Shown piece after piece: positions 52,400 through 63,532 of a stretch of 64,000 nt of DNA. Positions within the stretch are counted from its first letter, which is position 1. Each line of letters starts with the position of its first letter. The position numbers and the translations under genes were made by a program. A model generated the notes under the pieces. It saw nothing but the letters and a program-made list of their open reading frames with translations. It was not told the origin of the DNA and ran no database searches. Source of the stretch: Bettongia penicillata ogilbyi (lineage: Eukaryota; Chordata; Mammalia; Diprotodontia; Potoroidae); assembly GCA_023548195.1 (NCBI GenBank), contig JAJHZJ010000531.1:7551900-7615899 (forward strand). The letters are read 5' to 3'.

Positions 52400-53400
52400 T
52401 GTCCCTGAATCTATCTCCCTTTCTCAATGCAGATACTATGGACATCAGCTTCTGCCATCTAAAATCCATGTCCTCCACTCTAACCCACTGATGCACATAT
52501 AACCATTGAGTCCACATTTGTAATAGAAGAGATTTTTTGTCACTTTGCCTGTTCTCTGTTGGAAGTGTCCTTGTGTCAGGTAGGTCATCATGACTTCTGG
52601 TTTTTGAACCCCTGGCTTTTCCAAATGGAATAGTTCTGTCCTCTGCTGCAATATTTACCAAGTTTTCTGTAAGCTTTTGCCTTCAAGTCTAGTAGGTCAG
52701 TGATGACCCTTATCACCTTTGCCTTTTTTCTCTGGTTTTACAGGAGAAAACAATGTGGACTTATTTTAATTTTTCCAATTAGGTCAGTCTTTGCAGCTCT
52801 GAGATCTTCCTCAAGTTTATTTAATCTTTTTAGCAACTGATCAAAATCTGGTGACTTCAATTCAAGATGAATTAGGTGTGGCTTTAGCCCTCTGGGGAGT
52901 ACCATACCTCTGCATACTTCCTCATCTGCTCTCTCAAGTTTTATTGCTGCTTTCCTATAAGTCTGTGTTATTGGCTGTCCACATAAATTACAAAACTCTG
53001 CACCAAATGGTAGACTGGATGAATTTAACATACATTGCCTTGGTGTTTCACGGCTACCACAAATTGTTCCTCTAGTCTTCAAAAGTGTCCTTGCCATGTA
53101 AGTTTAGGCTTTACAGACATCAGCTCCTATACAATGCTAAAAGCTGCTCCTTTGGAACTTTTCAGTAGTATACCCCACTTTTTTCTTACTCAGGTATATG
53201 CCAGTCTCTAGTGATTCAGTCACATGGCTTACTCAAACTTCATACATGGTTATTCCTTGGGGGAATATGGTTCCTTTTTTGAGAAGCCTGAATTTCTGAG
53301 AGGATCCAAGCTTAGCATCATACACTGGAAAGCGTGGAGACCTATCAGCATCTATAGCAGCTATTTCTGGCCCTTCCAATGACTTTTTCTCCCAAACAGT
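52400..53400 (-). pseudogene. PNMA/Ty3-Gypsy-type Gag relic
   Basis: Minus-strand frames, read in order, follow a Gag of the paraneoplastic-antigen (PNMA) type. A block 'KFRLLKKGTIFPQGITMYE' (complement of about 53250-53310) resembles the start of the capsid N-lobe (K-LR-FSG---P-GE--YE). The open frame 53097-52738 holds a C-lobe-like series: 'AAIKLERADEEVCRGMVL', then 'LKPHLIHLELKSPDFDQLLK', then 'LEEDLRAAK'. A degenerate CCHC-like knuckle 'YYKCGLNGY' lies near 52510 (first Cys, His and last Cys lost). Frames switch at least twice. Gag assembles RNA-binding particles; host-adopted PNMA genes keep capsid folds (family knowledge). No pol or LTR is visible nearby. It could be an LTR-element relic or a retrocopy of a PNMA-family gene. 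Confidence 0.55.
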
Positions 53401-53660
53401 CCTGGTAGTCTGTCTCTAGAGCCTCTCTCATTATTTATCATAATTTTCACTATTATCTTCCATTAAGAAGCCTAATAATAATTTTCCAAGCACTTTCCAA
53501 AACTCCTATCCTACCAAGAATTGTAGAAGGGTTTGTGTATTAGCACAACTTACAGAAGAGAGACAAAATGCTGTCCTTGCCACTTTGTTTAATAGATACT
53601 TCTCAGCTTCCCAAAGTGTTTTAAAAATATCAGAAAAATGTTCTCAAGAGCTTCATCTCA
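53400..53660 (-). repeat. Segment upstream of Gag relic, repeated at 55310-55600
   Basis: The plus-strand texts 'cctaataataattttccaag' and 'tcctaccaagaattgtagaa' here align with 'cctaataatcattttgcgag' and 'tcctaccaggaatttcagaa' at 55380. The minus-strand frame common to both reads 'LLNK--R---FCLSS' followed by 'QTLL-FLVG---WKVL-K-LLG'. Shared frame suggests a once-coding N-terminal part, perhaps of the Gag gene. Confidence 0.6.
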
Positions 53661-54155
53661 AGATGCACTTTTAACTAACAGTCCTCTGTGCAGCTCTAAA
53701 TAGATAGTCAGACAATAAGGATTCTAGGGAAGCAACATTCGTGCTATTCCTATCAGCTTCCATACTCATAACAAGTACAATAATATAAGACATCAACACT
53801 TAAGCACTCATCCATGTAAAGATAATCTCACAGCAAGTGGACTGACTGATAAGGAAGCACATTGAAAAGCTGACTGCCTAATTAACAGAAAACAAAAGAA
53901 AAACACTAATCACTCTTCAGTGGATCCTGACTAGTACCTCCAAGATACAGATCCTGCAAGATCTCTCACAGTATAATATCCTGGGAAACTCACTCCTACA
54001 AATTAGACAGTGTCCCCAGATATCATATTGTCCAAAGTCTCAAGGAAGCCAAGTGAGGAATGACTGTTAGAGAAGTTTGTAAACTTTAGATATCATGTCT
54101 TCAAGGTTCTGAGTTGACTTGGTTTGGAAACTTTAGTCTGAACAGACCTGCAACT
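53661..54155. other. Unassigned DNA
   Basis: No gene or repeat recognised. Confidence 0.4.
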
Positions 54156-54159
54156 CTGA

Positions 54160-54440
54160 TAGGTGGCAGCTTGGTGTAGTCCAGAATCAGCAGATCAAGG
54201 TTCAAGGTCTGATTCTGCCACTTACAGCTGTGAGATCTTGAACAAGTCACTTAAGGTCCCAGAGTCTCAGTTTCTTCAACTGTCAATGGGTCTGATAATG
54301 TTTGCGTTGAAGGGCAGTCTGGCATAGTATAGAGAAGGCTTGTCTTAGAGTCAGGTCATATGTTCAAGTCCTAACTCTGATAAATGTTGACTGTATGATC
54401 TTCATGCAACTTTTTAAAGAATTTAAATAACAGAGGAGTA
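54160..54440 (+). mobile_element. Two MIR-class heads in tandem
   Basis: 54160-54305 ('gtggcagcttggtgtagtcc', 'aacaagtcacttaaggtccc', 'cagtttcttcaactgtcaat') and 54310-54440 ('gcagtctggcatagtataga', 'ttcaagtcctaactctgata'). Confidence 0.65.
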
Positions 54441-54549
54441 ATAGATCTACATGGGTAGAGAAAGTTTCCATACTGGGTATTACCCACCCTTACGACATCA
54501 CAGGTCTGTACTTTAAAAAAAAAAAGTTTGCACTACTTACCTCACAGGG

Positions 54550-54700
54550 TTCACTCATCCCACAAATATTGATCAAAGGCCTACTGTGTGCAAAATACTG
54601 TGCTAAGAGATTTTAAGTTTAGATAATTAAGACATAGTCCGCTCCCTCTCTGAGCTTCTCCAGTAGAAGGATATGAAACTAACACTGATAGTTGTAATTC
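54550..54700 (+). mobile_element. 'ccctgccctcaagg' SINE
   Basis: 'caaaggcctactgtgtgcaa', 'aatactgtgctaagagattt', 'gctccctctctgagcttctc'. Confidence 0.6.
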
Positions 54701-54899
54701 ACAAAAAGATTGTTGTATCAATTGCAATGATAATATGGATAAAGCACTCTGTAACCATAAAATGCTTGAGTTTGATTTTTTTTTCTAGACTGTGACTTTA
54801 TCATGTGTAGGGACCTCAAGGAGAGGAAACTCCTACTAAGGTAGGTCAACAACTCTTCTTTAGAAGAGTCTTTAGACTCTTTAAAAGAGTCTTTAGAAA

Positions 54900-55165
54900 G
54901 TTGGTTGGGACCATGAGAGGTTCAATGACTTACTCAGATTCACACAGCCAGTGTGTCTCATAGGCAGGATTTGAGCCCAGGTCTTCCTTATGACAAGGAC
55001 ATGAGCTATTAGTACAAGTGTTTCTTCTAAATGAAAGTGCCACAGCAGAATGGAAGGAAGCTCCTTGAAGTCAGGGACTGTTGGTAATTGTTGTCTTTAT
55101 ATCCCCAACTTCCAGAACTATGTCTGACATCTAGTAGGTGCTTAATAAATTCTTGATGAAACCAT
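54900..55165. mobile_element. MIR fragment (-) then L2 3' end (+)
   Basis: 54900-55012 has 'tgacttactcagattcacac' and 'gcaggatttgagcccaggtc'. 55040-55165 has 'ggaagctccttgaagtcagg', 'atgtctgacatctagtaggt' and 'gcttaataaattcttgatg'. Confidence 0.7.
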
Positions 55166-55309
55166 GGTTCCGGAGGACTAATGGTGAAACATGCTACCTA
55201 CATCTTGTTAGAGAAGTGGTAGATTCATTATTCAGGAGGAAAAGTACATTTTCAAACACAGATAATATGGGATTTTGTTTTGTATGACTATTAATTTGTT
55301 TCATAATCT

Positions 55310-55600
55310 GTCTCTAGATGCTTCATTAATTATTACAATTTTCAGCCTTTGCAATATATCCTCTCATCTTTTGTTAAAGGCCTAATAATCATTTTGCGAG
55401 TACTTTCCAAACTGTCGATCCTACCAGGAATTTCAGAAGGGTTTGGGGCATTTCAGAAGAGAGGCAAAATTTTGTCTTTCTCTCTGGTTTGTTTAGTAAA
55501 AATTCTAGATCTCCCCAAAGTGTTTAGAATATATCAAATATTATTATTCATGTTTGTTAGAAGGATTTTGTTTTTGTCTTTTTCTGCCTCCATGGATACG
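55310..55600 (-). repeat. Second copy of the Gag-upstream segment
   Basis: Homologous to 53400-53660 in the same orientation, about 1.9 kb away, with roughly three quarters of bases matching by eye. No Gag text follows it, so the copy is truncated. The 95-codon plus frame here is antisense to the shared frame. Confidence 0.6.
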
Positions 55601-56214
55601 TGGGAGAGAGAAAAAATAAATTTAAAATATTTTTAAAATGAATTCAGTTTTTAATGTTTTTAATTATTGGCAACATGTTTTTTAATTGGATTGAATTTGG
55701 GGTTAGTGGTTTCCTTAAGGCTTCTCTAAACACTTCCTCCTTCCCCACCATGGCCCAGTACTGGTTCATATTGTTATTAATTGATCCATCAGTCACTGAA
55801 CTTTTGGACTCATGACAGAATCAAGCCCTTTGAGTCTCTGTACCAACAGCCCTTTTGCACTCACTTTGGAAAAGATCACAGGCTTCCATACATGGGGGCC
55901 TGGGAATATGACACATTTTCCTGACCTGAGAATGGAAGAATGTATGTTTAGGTGCTTGCCTTTCACCTGTCAGCAGCCAGCATCCTGTTGGCTAGGGAAA
56001 ATATTTACCCTTCTAGAGAAGTGCTTTGTTTGGAGTTGGAACAGAAGTCCTGGTGGGTAGAGAACATTTGAATCATGGAAGAAAACCAGACTGAGGCTCC
56101 GGAAGTCTGTACACTTGGTTGTGTTTCTTGTAGCTTTCCAAGTTAACTTGAGCCTGTAGCAAACAGAACGCTGATTTCAGAGCAGGGTAGATTATTTAAG
56201 GCAAGAAGACAAAT
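55601..56214. other. Unassigned DNA
   Basis: No gene or repeat recognised; an 82-codon frame at 55812-56060 has no motif. Confidence 0.4.
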
Positions 56215-56400
56215 TGCTCAATTCAATTCAACAAATGTCTATTAAATATCTATTGTGTGCAGAATATTCATTCCACTAAGCTAAGACAACCTATACATGT
56301 CTGGTCCTCATGGAATTTATAGCCTGGGAGGGGATAACACATAAGCAGATAACTATAATTCATATTAACAAATGGTAAATACACTGAAAGAGGTAGCTAT
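56215..56400 (+). mobile_element. 'ccctgccctcaagg' SINE
   Basis: 'caattcaacaaatgtctatt', 'aatatctattgtgtgcagaa', 'tggtcctcatggaatttata', 'gcctgggaggggataacaca'. Confidence 0.7.
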
Positions 56401-56507
56401 GGAGTAGGGGATAAAAAACGAGACTCAAAGTTAGGGAGGTCCTCCCTCTGACACATGCTGAGTGTGTCCCTCTGGGCACCTTGCTTTGTTCCTCTATAAT
56501 ACCCTGA

Positions 56508-56763
56508 GCTAGGCAGCTTGATAGAGCAGTGGAGATAGAGTGCCAAGCCTAGAGTCAGGAAGACTCATCTTCATGAGTTCAAATCTGACTTCAGATATTA
56601 TGAACTATGTGACCCTGGATAAGTCCCTTAATCCTGTTTTTCTCAGTTTCCTCATTTATAAAATAAGCTGGAGAAGAAATGTTAAGCCACTCCTGTATCT
56701 TTGCCAAGAAACCCCAAAATGGAGTCACAAGGAGTCAGATACAACTGAAATCAAAGAGAAACA
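56508..56763 (+). mobile_element. tRNA-head/RTE-tail SINE, complete
   Basis: Head 'aggcagcttgatagagcagt', B-box-like 'gagttcaaatctg', core 'gtgaccctggataagtccct', tail 'ctcctgtatctttgccaaga' and 'gtcagatacaactgaaatca'. Confidence 0.85.
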
Positions 56764-57151
56764 ATGAAATGATGCTAAATTGCAGAACAGCTGCTGATCT
56801 AACTTGGAATAGGGATTTTCCTCACCTAGGGTTCCTTACTCAAATGAAATCCCAAGTCTAGATGAAAAAAGAGCGCGAAACAAAGTAATCTGGTGGAAGG
56901 GGAAAATAACTGTCACGATGATTTCATTTTGTAGCCACTCCCTACATCTATGCAGATCAGTGGGCGAACAGTTCCTCACTTGGTGGCTAACCTTTGAATT
57001 TAGTCACACTAGTCCTCTGAGGCTTGTCACAATCTGTTACCTGACTGGCACCCCAAGCATTTGGAAAGGACAAAAGAAATAAATTTAAGTTAGAGCTCTG
57101 CATTTGTCCTATATATTCTGATCTCAAAATCTCTGGAAATTTTACCTAGAG

Positions 57152-57339
57152 CAAGGGTTCTAAACTTGGAGTCATATACTGCTTTGGCATGCTGGTAGTG
57201 CTTATGGACCCTTTGTCAGAATGTCTTAAATTCATCAAATAAAATCCATTAAATTACAAAAGAAACCAGATATATTAAAATACAGTAGTTAATATGCATT
57301 TATTTTAAAAATTTATGAATTCTAGGTTAAGAATCCCTG
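57152..57339 (+). mobile_element. hAT-type non-autonomous element, intact ends, 188 bp
   Basis: Exact 8-bp target duplication ACCTAGAG at 57144-57151 and 57340-57347. Ends CAAGGGTTCTAAACTTGG and CTAGGTTAAGAATCCCTG are inverted repeats. No coding capacity; it would be moved by a hAT transposase supplied in trans (family knowledge). Confidence 0.9.
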
Positions 57340-57349
57340 ACCTAGAGAA

Positions 57350-58625
57350 GGACACTCTGGAAACAGGGTGTGAGCAAAGTTTCAGAATGTTTGAGCCACA
57401 GACTATGTCTAGCTTAAGTAATGCTCATCCAACCACTAGGTTGGTGAAATCATTGGAGTAGGCTAAGAGTATGTCAAAATGGGGAGAAGATGGGTACCTA
57501 GGGACAGAAATCAGATCCATAACTAGAAACAACGGTCTTCACTGAGGATGTGCAGCTGGGGTATCTGAGCCATCTAAATTTGATGGGCCCCCACCATGAC
57601 TCAGACAGAGAATGAAATTATCAGGACCCAACCAGTTAAAGCACAAGGAGAAGAAAGTATAGTCAGTCAACAGTTTATTAAGCATTTAATATGTGCCAGT
57701 GACAAAGTGACTGAGTTTCAGAGTGCTGGAGATACAACACATAAAAACAAAAACCCAAACCTCCAACTCATAGTACCCCCTTTCAAGGAGTGCATGTAGT
57801 TCAAAACTGATCCATATAAACTATCCTTCTATTCCGAAAGCAAAAATATTAGCAGTTGGGAAGACTTGCTCAACAGAAAACCTTTAAAATCATCTGACCT
57901 GGTTTTGTACCTTGCTAACAAACAAGTCAAAGTACCTGTACTGTAAAAGTAGAACATTTAATTAGGATTAAAACAATTATCAAAGGAGTGGGGAAGACAC
58001 TTTCCACATGTATACTCCAGAGATTATTCTCAGTCTGAAAATAATTGCCGGGAAAAGTGGGGCAATAATTCCCAGAAAAGCTCACATTCTGAAGTGGAGA
58101 GGACATAGGTTTAGTTGGGCAGAAGGGGAAGTGAGGGGGTCGAAGACTCTCTCAGGAAGCTTTTGAATCTCTTCTCACAGTGTTCTGCTTTCCACTACTG
58201 AAATCAAAGGAGGATGCCCTATTTCTTCCTCAGTTCTCAGATTGCTCTCAGTGCTCCTGCTTCCTTCTTCCTCTACCAGATGCCTCTATGATCATTATCC
58301 ATAGTTTCTCCTTTCTTCCTCCAGCATAGAATCTCTTTGCCCAGAATGACATCACCTGCACTCTAGTCATAGCATCTAGTGAGAATTAGACATTGTGAGC
58401 CATTTATAATCAACTGTTCTTCATTTCTGTTGAGAACTGAATGAAGTTCACTTTTATCCTGTAGAGAAGATATTTTATGGAGAATTCCGGAGGGGAAATG
58501 AGAAATTCTAGTTTCTATCATGAGGTAAACTCAAGTTATATTCTGAGAAGAGATGAAATATTAACTAATATTTCCAACGAGAATCAAGTAAAATATCATT
58601 CTGAGAGGAATTGAGTTAACTAGAT
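57350..58625. other. Mostly unassigned DNA with one SINE
   Basis: 57665-57800 is a 'ccctgccctcaagg' SINE ('cagtttattaagcatttaat', 'gagtgctggagatacaacac', 'ttcaaggagtgcatgtagtt'). The remainder shows no gene or recognised repeat. Confidence 0.5.
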
Positions 58626-58629
58626 GGAA

Positions 58630-58765
58630 TGAAAGAATGAAAAAAGTATTAATCAAGCGTTTACTATGTGGTAAGTGCCAGAGACACAAATAAGAAAGAA
58701 AGGAAAAGCTTGCTTCCAGGGAGCACAAATTCCAACAAAGAGAGGTAACAGAAAAAGAGGGTTAA
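58630..58765 (+). mobile_element. 'ccctgccctcaagg' SINE
   Basis: 'tattaatcaagcgtttacta', 'tgtggtaagtgccagagaca', 'cttgcttccagggagcacaa'. Confidence 0.6.
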
Positions 58766-58959
58766 TCTGCAAATCCATTGAAAAGGCCCAGTGCTCTTTA
58801 CCGTACTGGTTTTTCCATGAATAAAACCATATTCATTTATATCTTTATTATATGGGCTTTTTAAAATTATGAACCTACAAACAAAATGAAAATTATGTCC
58901 ACAAACATAGCAGAGCACAAAATGAGATTCTATGTGAAACTATAACTCTCCATTTCATA

Positions 58960-61136
58960 CTGCATGCTTTAATATGTATGTATATATATCATAAATTCTA
59001 TACCTTTCAAAAAAAATCCAGCTTACCTGTGTTTTCTTCTGAATTTTCTTCTATTCAATTCTGTGCATTTTTTAAAAAAACTTTAATCACTCTCTTTTTT
59101 TGGCATCACTGTTGCTAAACTTGAGTGTTTCTCTATCATTATTCATAGTTTCCCTATTATGGATAATTATTTTAAGTTCGTCGTATTTCTGCACCAAACT
59201 GTTTCTGTGTATGCATGTATTTAGTCTTTATCCATTTCAGATGGTAATGCGCAACCAATGACCAGTTCCCCTAATCTTTCTCCAGATTTGCATCCTCTTC
59301 TTATGTGCCATTATTATGAAAAATAGCAAGTTCAAGCCCCTTCTTCCTCCTCTCTATTTTAATGTATCCTCTTTACCCTCAATTCTCTTTCCCTTTTTCA
59401 GACCCACACACCAGCAATAACCCTCCCTAAGACTGCTGTTTTTCTTATGTAAGTCCCTTAATATCCTTTAAAGACATGAATGTTCAGAGTGAACACTTGT
59501 TTCCTCTCTCTCTATTTGAATACTGAATCAACATATAGTTACTTCCAATTTCCTCAAATAAATTTACATTTCTAGGCTTCCCTTGACTCTTATGTTTGTA
59601 TTACAAAGTTCCTACTCATCTCTGGTCTTTATATTCATTCAAGAAATTTTTGAAAGTCCTTTATTTCATTCGAGGTGCATTCCTTCCACCTACCCCACCC
59701 CCCGAGGATTATAGTCAACTTTGCAGTGTAAGTTATTCGTTATTATAAACCTATATTTGGCCTTTTGGAATATTCATTCCAAGATCTCCAGTTTTTAGAA
59801 GAAGCTTCAATCCTTGCTATAGTTTCTTGGTAATAAGTTTTTTCTGGATGTTTATAGTACTCTTTCCTTGACATGAGTGAGAACTTTGGATTTTGACTTT
59901 GACATTCTTGAGACTTTTCCTTTTAGGGTTCCTTTCAAAAGGGCTGATCAGTGGATTCTTTCTGTCTTTATTTTTCTGGCTGGTACTAACAGATTTGGGA
60001 AGGTTTCATTTATGATTTCTTGATATACAGTTTCCAGCTTTGTTTATTTTTTAATCATGGCTTTTAAGACCAATGATTCCTAAATTATCTTTCCTTGATC
60101 TATTTTTCCAGGTCAATCATCTTTATATCAGATATTATATCTTCTATTTTTTCAGTCTTGATTTTGTTTTACTATTTCTTGCTGCCTTATAGAGTCATTG
60201 ATTCCTGTTTGGTCTATATAAATTTTCAATTAGTTTATTTCTTGGGTAAGATTTTCACTTTCTCTCCTATTCATTCTCCTCCAATACTTTCCTCTAGAGC
60301 TTGTATTTCAATCTTTTTTAAACTCTTGCTTCCTTTCTTCTAAGTATTCATATAGTAGTTACGGGAAATTCCAGTCATATTTTTCCTTTGAGTCTCGATT
60401 TGCATTTGTTGTAGAGTTGCTCTCCTCTTTGGGGGAAATCTCTGGACTTGCAATAAGTTTTGATACTGGTCAGTATTTTTCTTTAATTTACTTTCTCCAG
60501 CTTTGGTTCCTGAACTGAGGCTTTGTGACAAGGACAAGCTCTATCTCCGATGCACTTTTGGGTGGTCAGCCCTGTCTGATCTTGCCCAGCATCTCCTGAC
60601 TTCCTGAGCTCACTTCCATATCCCAGGGTAAACCCTTCCTTCACTCCCATTCTAGTCTTTGAGATTCAGAGCCCTGGACTTAGGGCCTTCTCTGGTGTCT
60701 CAGCAGTCTAAGGGCCACCTGAGTTCTAGAGCCTAAGGTGATATGAATCAGAGAGATACAGCTTTGTGCTGGTCCTTGCCATTTCTAAGGACTTACAAAG
60801 TTCTGTCTGTCTACTCTGGGACTTTCAGGGGCTGGGATGGAGCTCCACTGTTGTTTTCTTCAGACAGAGTCTTTCTGGCTCTATGAGTCTCTGATTCACT
60901 TCTGGTTGAGCTGGGATGCTGCCCTGCATTAACTCTGTTTTTGCAGACAATCACCCTTCCTATTGTCCTTTGGCTTCTGACTGACTTCTTACACAATTCT
61001 GGAATGGAAGAAATCATTTGCTGTAGTTTCTCATTGACTTTCTTGATTATTACACAGTCTGTTGAAAACTTTAGGGCTCTGTGGGAGCTAGAAGGTCTGA
61101 CTCCAATTCAAGCAGTCATCTTGATCAGAATTCCCC
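58960..61136 (-). mobile_element. HAL1 (half-L1), nearly end to end, antisense
   Basis: On the minus strand it starts at about 61136 with GGGGGAATTCTGATCAAGAT, a diverged L1 5' start, followed by about 600 bases of 5' UTR. A decayed ORF1 lies between about 60540 and 59600: a coiled-coil part (complement of 60300-60360), then 'IINETFPNLLVPARKIKTER' (near 60000), 'KSKVLTHVKERVL', and 'FQKAKYRFIITNN' near 59750. A non-coding 3' part with no ORF2 follows to about 58960. ORF1 without ORF2 is the HAL1 layout. Such elements relied on L1 ORF2p in trans (family knowledge). Confidence 0.65.
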
Positions 61137-61139
61137 CAT

Positions 61140-61505
61140 ATCCATTTGAGCCCAGTTTATGGTACCAAGAACTTTGGCTTGACTTTCTTTTGTGAATCTT
61201 TAATCATGGAGACTAATTAAGACACAGAATCTGCAGCACCTACAGAGGAAGTTGCTGGATCTTATCTCCATAAGAGATAACGATTTCAGGCTAGAAAAAC
61301 ATCTGGAAGAAAGAGGGAAAGAAGTGCTATGTTTCCTAGGCTCTTAAATTTTTTCCATCATTGGTGGCATTTGGTCAGCAAACAATACTAGGTGGGTTTA
61401 GTGGGTACCTTCTCTGATGGGGTTAATTGTTGCAATGGCTGGATGCAAAGCAGGGCTAGTGGTCTGATGGGGTACTGCTACTCTTGGGCCTCCTGTACAG
61501 TTTCC
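61140..61505. other. Unassigned DNA
   Basis: No gene or repeat recognised. Confidence 0.4.
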
Positions 61506-61507
61506 AT

Positions 61508-61813
61508 TGTGTGTGTGTTCATCCTTTATTGCCAAAGAAGACCATGCCATCAGAGAAGTAATGACATGACTTGCACTTGACTTTGCTTTGAATGAGGGAG
61601 GGCTGTGCAGGCCACCAGCCTCACTTCTCCAGAGCCATCTGAATCCAGTGACTCCAGTGACATCCAGATATTCATCAGGATGACTGGAGATGACCCAGAA
61701 TGAGGTAATTGGGGTTAAGTGACTTGCCCAAGGTCACACAGCTAGTGAGTGCCAAGTGTCGGGGCAGCTAGGTGGTACAGTGGATAGAGCACCAGTACAG
61801 GAGTCAGGAGGAC
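61508..61813 (-). mobile_element. tRNA-head SINE with inverted head
   Basis: Body and core read on the minus strand (61508-61760: 'ttattgccaaagaagaccat', 'gacttgcacttgactttgct', 'ccaccagcctcacttctcca', 'gacttgcccaaggtcacaca'). Where the head should follow as a complement, the next 53 bases (61761-61813) are the head in plus orientation (GGGGCAGCTAGGTGGTACAG). Compare the normal copy at 42679-42991. Confidence 0.85.
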
Positions 61814-61819
61814 AGTCTC

Positions 61820-62474
61820 CACTGGAATATGAGGGAAGAAGTACTAGAACTGGTGATTTTTTTTTTTGACCAGTTTGGTACATATCACTTCCTTTCTGTC
61901 CCTCACGTGGTTCCGGGCTTCAGTTAGGCTAATTCACCCGACTTGGCAGCAGTAGTTGATGCTGGTGGTGCCAGGGATGGTGGCAGGGTGAGATGGTGTG
62001 AAGTGAACCGGGGATATGTTTGGTTAATGTTTAATTGGCTCTCTGGAGCAAAAAAAAAAAAAATGCATGCATGACACACTTTGAAGTTTGCAGATTAAAG
62101 CATTATTAACATTTTCTCCATCACTTTCTCAATACTCAGTGATCAACAAACAATAAATCACGTCCCAATTTGTAGCTTACTGATTTTTGAGGTATAATGC
62201 TCATAGTAAAAATTTAATAATCTGCTCTTGTGCTGTTTGGCTTGCTTTGCTGCCAGCATACCCCTGGATTGATTGGGTGTAACAGCAAAAATCATCAATA
62301 AACCTCCCCTTACTCCTAGTCCCTTAAAAAAAAAGGAAGCAATATTTTTCTGGCATAGCTTGTCCCCAGTGAGACCATACTGGCTTTGTGTGACCACTCC
62401 TTCCCTTTGTAAGTAGATCATTTTAAAATCTGTTTTTATAATTTTATCAGATATTAATGCCAAGCTTAGTAGTC
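61820..62474. other. Unassigned DNA
   Basis: No gene; poly(A) run of 13 at about 62050. A 101-codon minus frame (62158-62463) has no recognisable domain. Confidence 0.4.
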
Positions 62475-62476
62475 AG

Positions 62477-62745
62477 GGGCAGTTAAGTGGCACAGTAGAT
62501 AGAGTGCCAGTTCTGAAATCAGGAAGATTTATCTTTGTGAAGTCAAATCTGGCCTCAGACTCTTACCAGTTATATGACCCTGGGCAAGTCACTTTACCCT
62601 GTTTGCCTTGGTTTTCCTCATCTATAAAACGAGCTGCAGAAGAAAACGGCAAACCACCTCAGTATCTTCACCAAGAAAACTCCCAATAGGGTCATGAAGA
62701 ATCGAACTCAACTGCAAATGACTGAACATGCCCAAACAACAACTA
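62477..62745 (+). mobile_element. tRNA-head/RTE-tail SINE, complete
   Basis: Head GGGGCAGTTAAGTGGCACAG, core 'atgaccctgggcaagtcact', tail 'acctcagtatcttcaccaag' and end 'gactgaacatgcccaaacaa'. Confidence 0.85.
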
Positions 62746-63290
62746 TTAATCACAATATTAGAAAATCTGCCTGCCTCCAGGCTTCTTAATGCCACTGCCA
62801 TTTTCAAGAATTTCTCAAGGATCTCTAACAGTGACTCTATACTATCAGGAGGCATATTTACTTCCTTTTGTCAAAATTTTCATTTCACTTTTTCAGCAAA
62901 AATGTTTCCTGAAAAGTTTTTTCTGAAAAGCAAAACTGCCACACAAGGATAAGAATTATAGGAAGAAAACAGATGCCAACAGGGAATAGCATAGGTATTT
63001 AGCCCTTCTTGTCCTGAATTTCACAAGCAGCTCACAGTTGCTGGCTCAGACATCCAGAAGGATGAAAGTTCAGAGGCACTTAAGGTCCAAATGGAATTTC
63101 ATGGCACTAATAATAATCTATCCCCAGTGAAGGGAGGCAGTAAAGTAGTCTGGGCCACTGAAATGAGTATGTTCTCTGATTTGCCAATATGAAACAAGGA
63201 ATGAAGGGCATGGAGCCAGAAAACTTAACTCTAATTATGCCTTGGCATAAAAGCAGCTGGGAGCTAGGGGTGGGGAGAGTTAAGCCTTAG
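62746..63290. other. Unassigned DNA
   Basis: No gene or repeat recognised. Confidence 0.4.
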
Positions 63291-63295
63291 CATCC

Positions 63296-63532
63296 TGGGG
63301 CCTAGAGCCAAACAAATCACACAGAATTTCAATGATTTGCAACTTTATTTATTAGTATCATCCCCGGTTCATTGGTGCACAGGCTTCCGAGATCATACAT
63401 AAAGTTCCCGACTTTCTCCTAAGTTATCTTTCCATTAAGTAGTGGATACTTCTCTCACTACCATTCTTTCTGTGATGCCCCATGTTCACAATAGTATCCA
63501 GTTTTACAGTTTCATCTGGGTAGACCCTTACA
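63296..63532 (-). mobile_element. Possible short LTR with polypurine tract
   Basis: On the minus strand GGAGGAAGGAGG (63533-63544) is followed immediately by TGTAAGGGTCTACC. About 185 bases later AATAAATAAAG gives a poly(A) signal, and the segment can be closed with CA at 63296-63297. This is the layout polypurine tract, U3, R with AATAAA, U5. The 82-codon minus frame 63556-63804 ends about 20 bases upstream, where the last retroviral gene would end, but I recognise no domain in it. No partner LTR is in the window, which ends at 64000. Confidence 0.3.
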
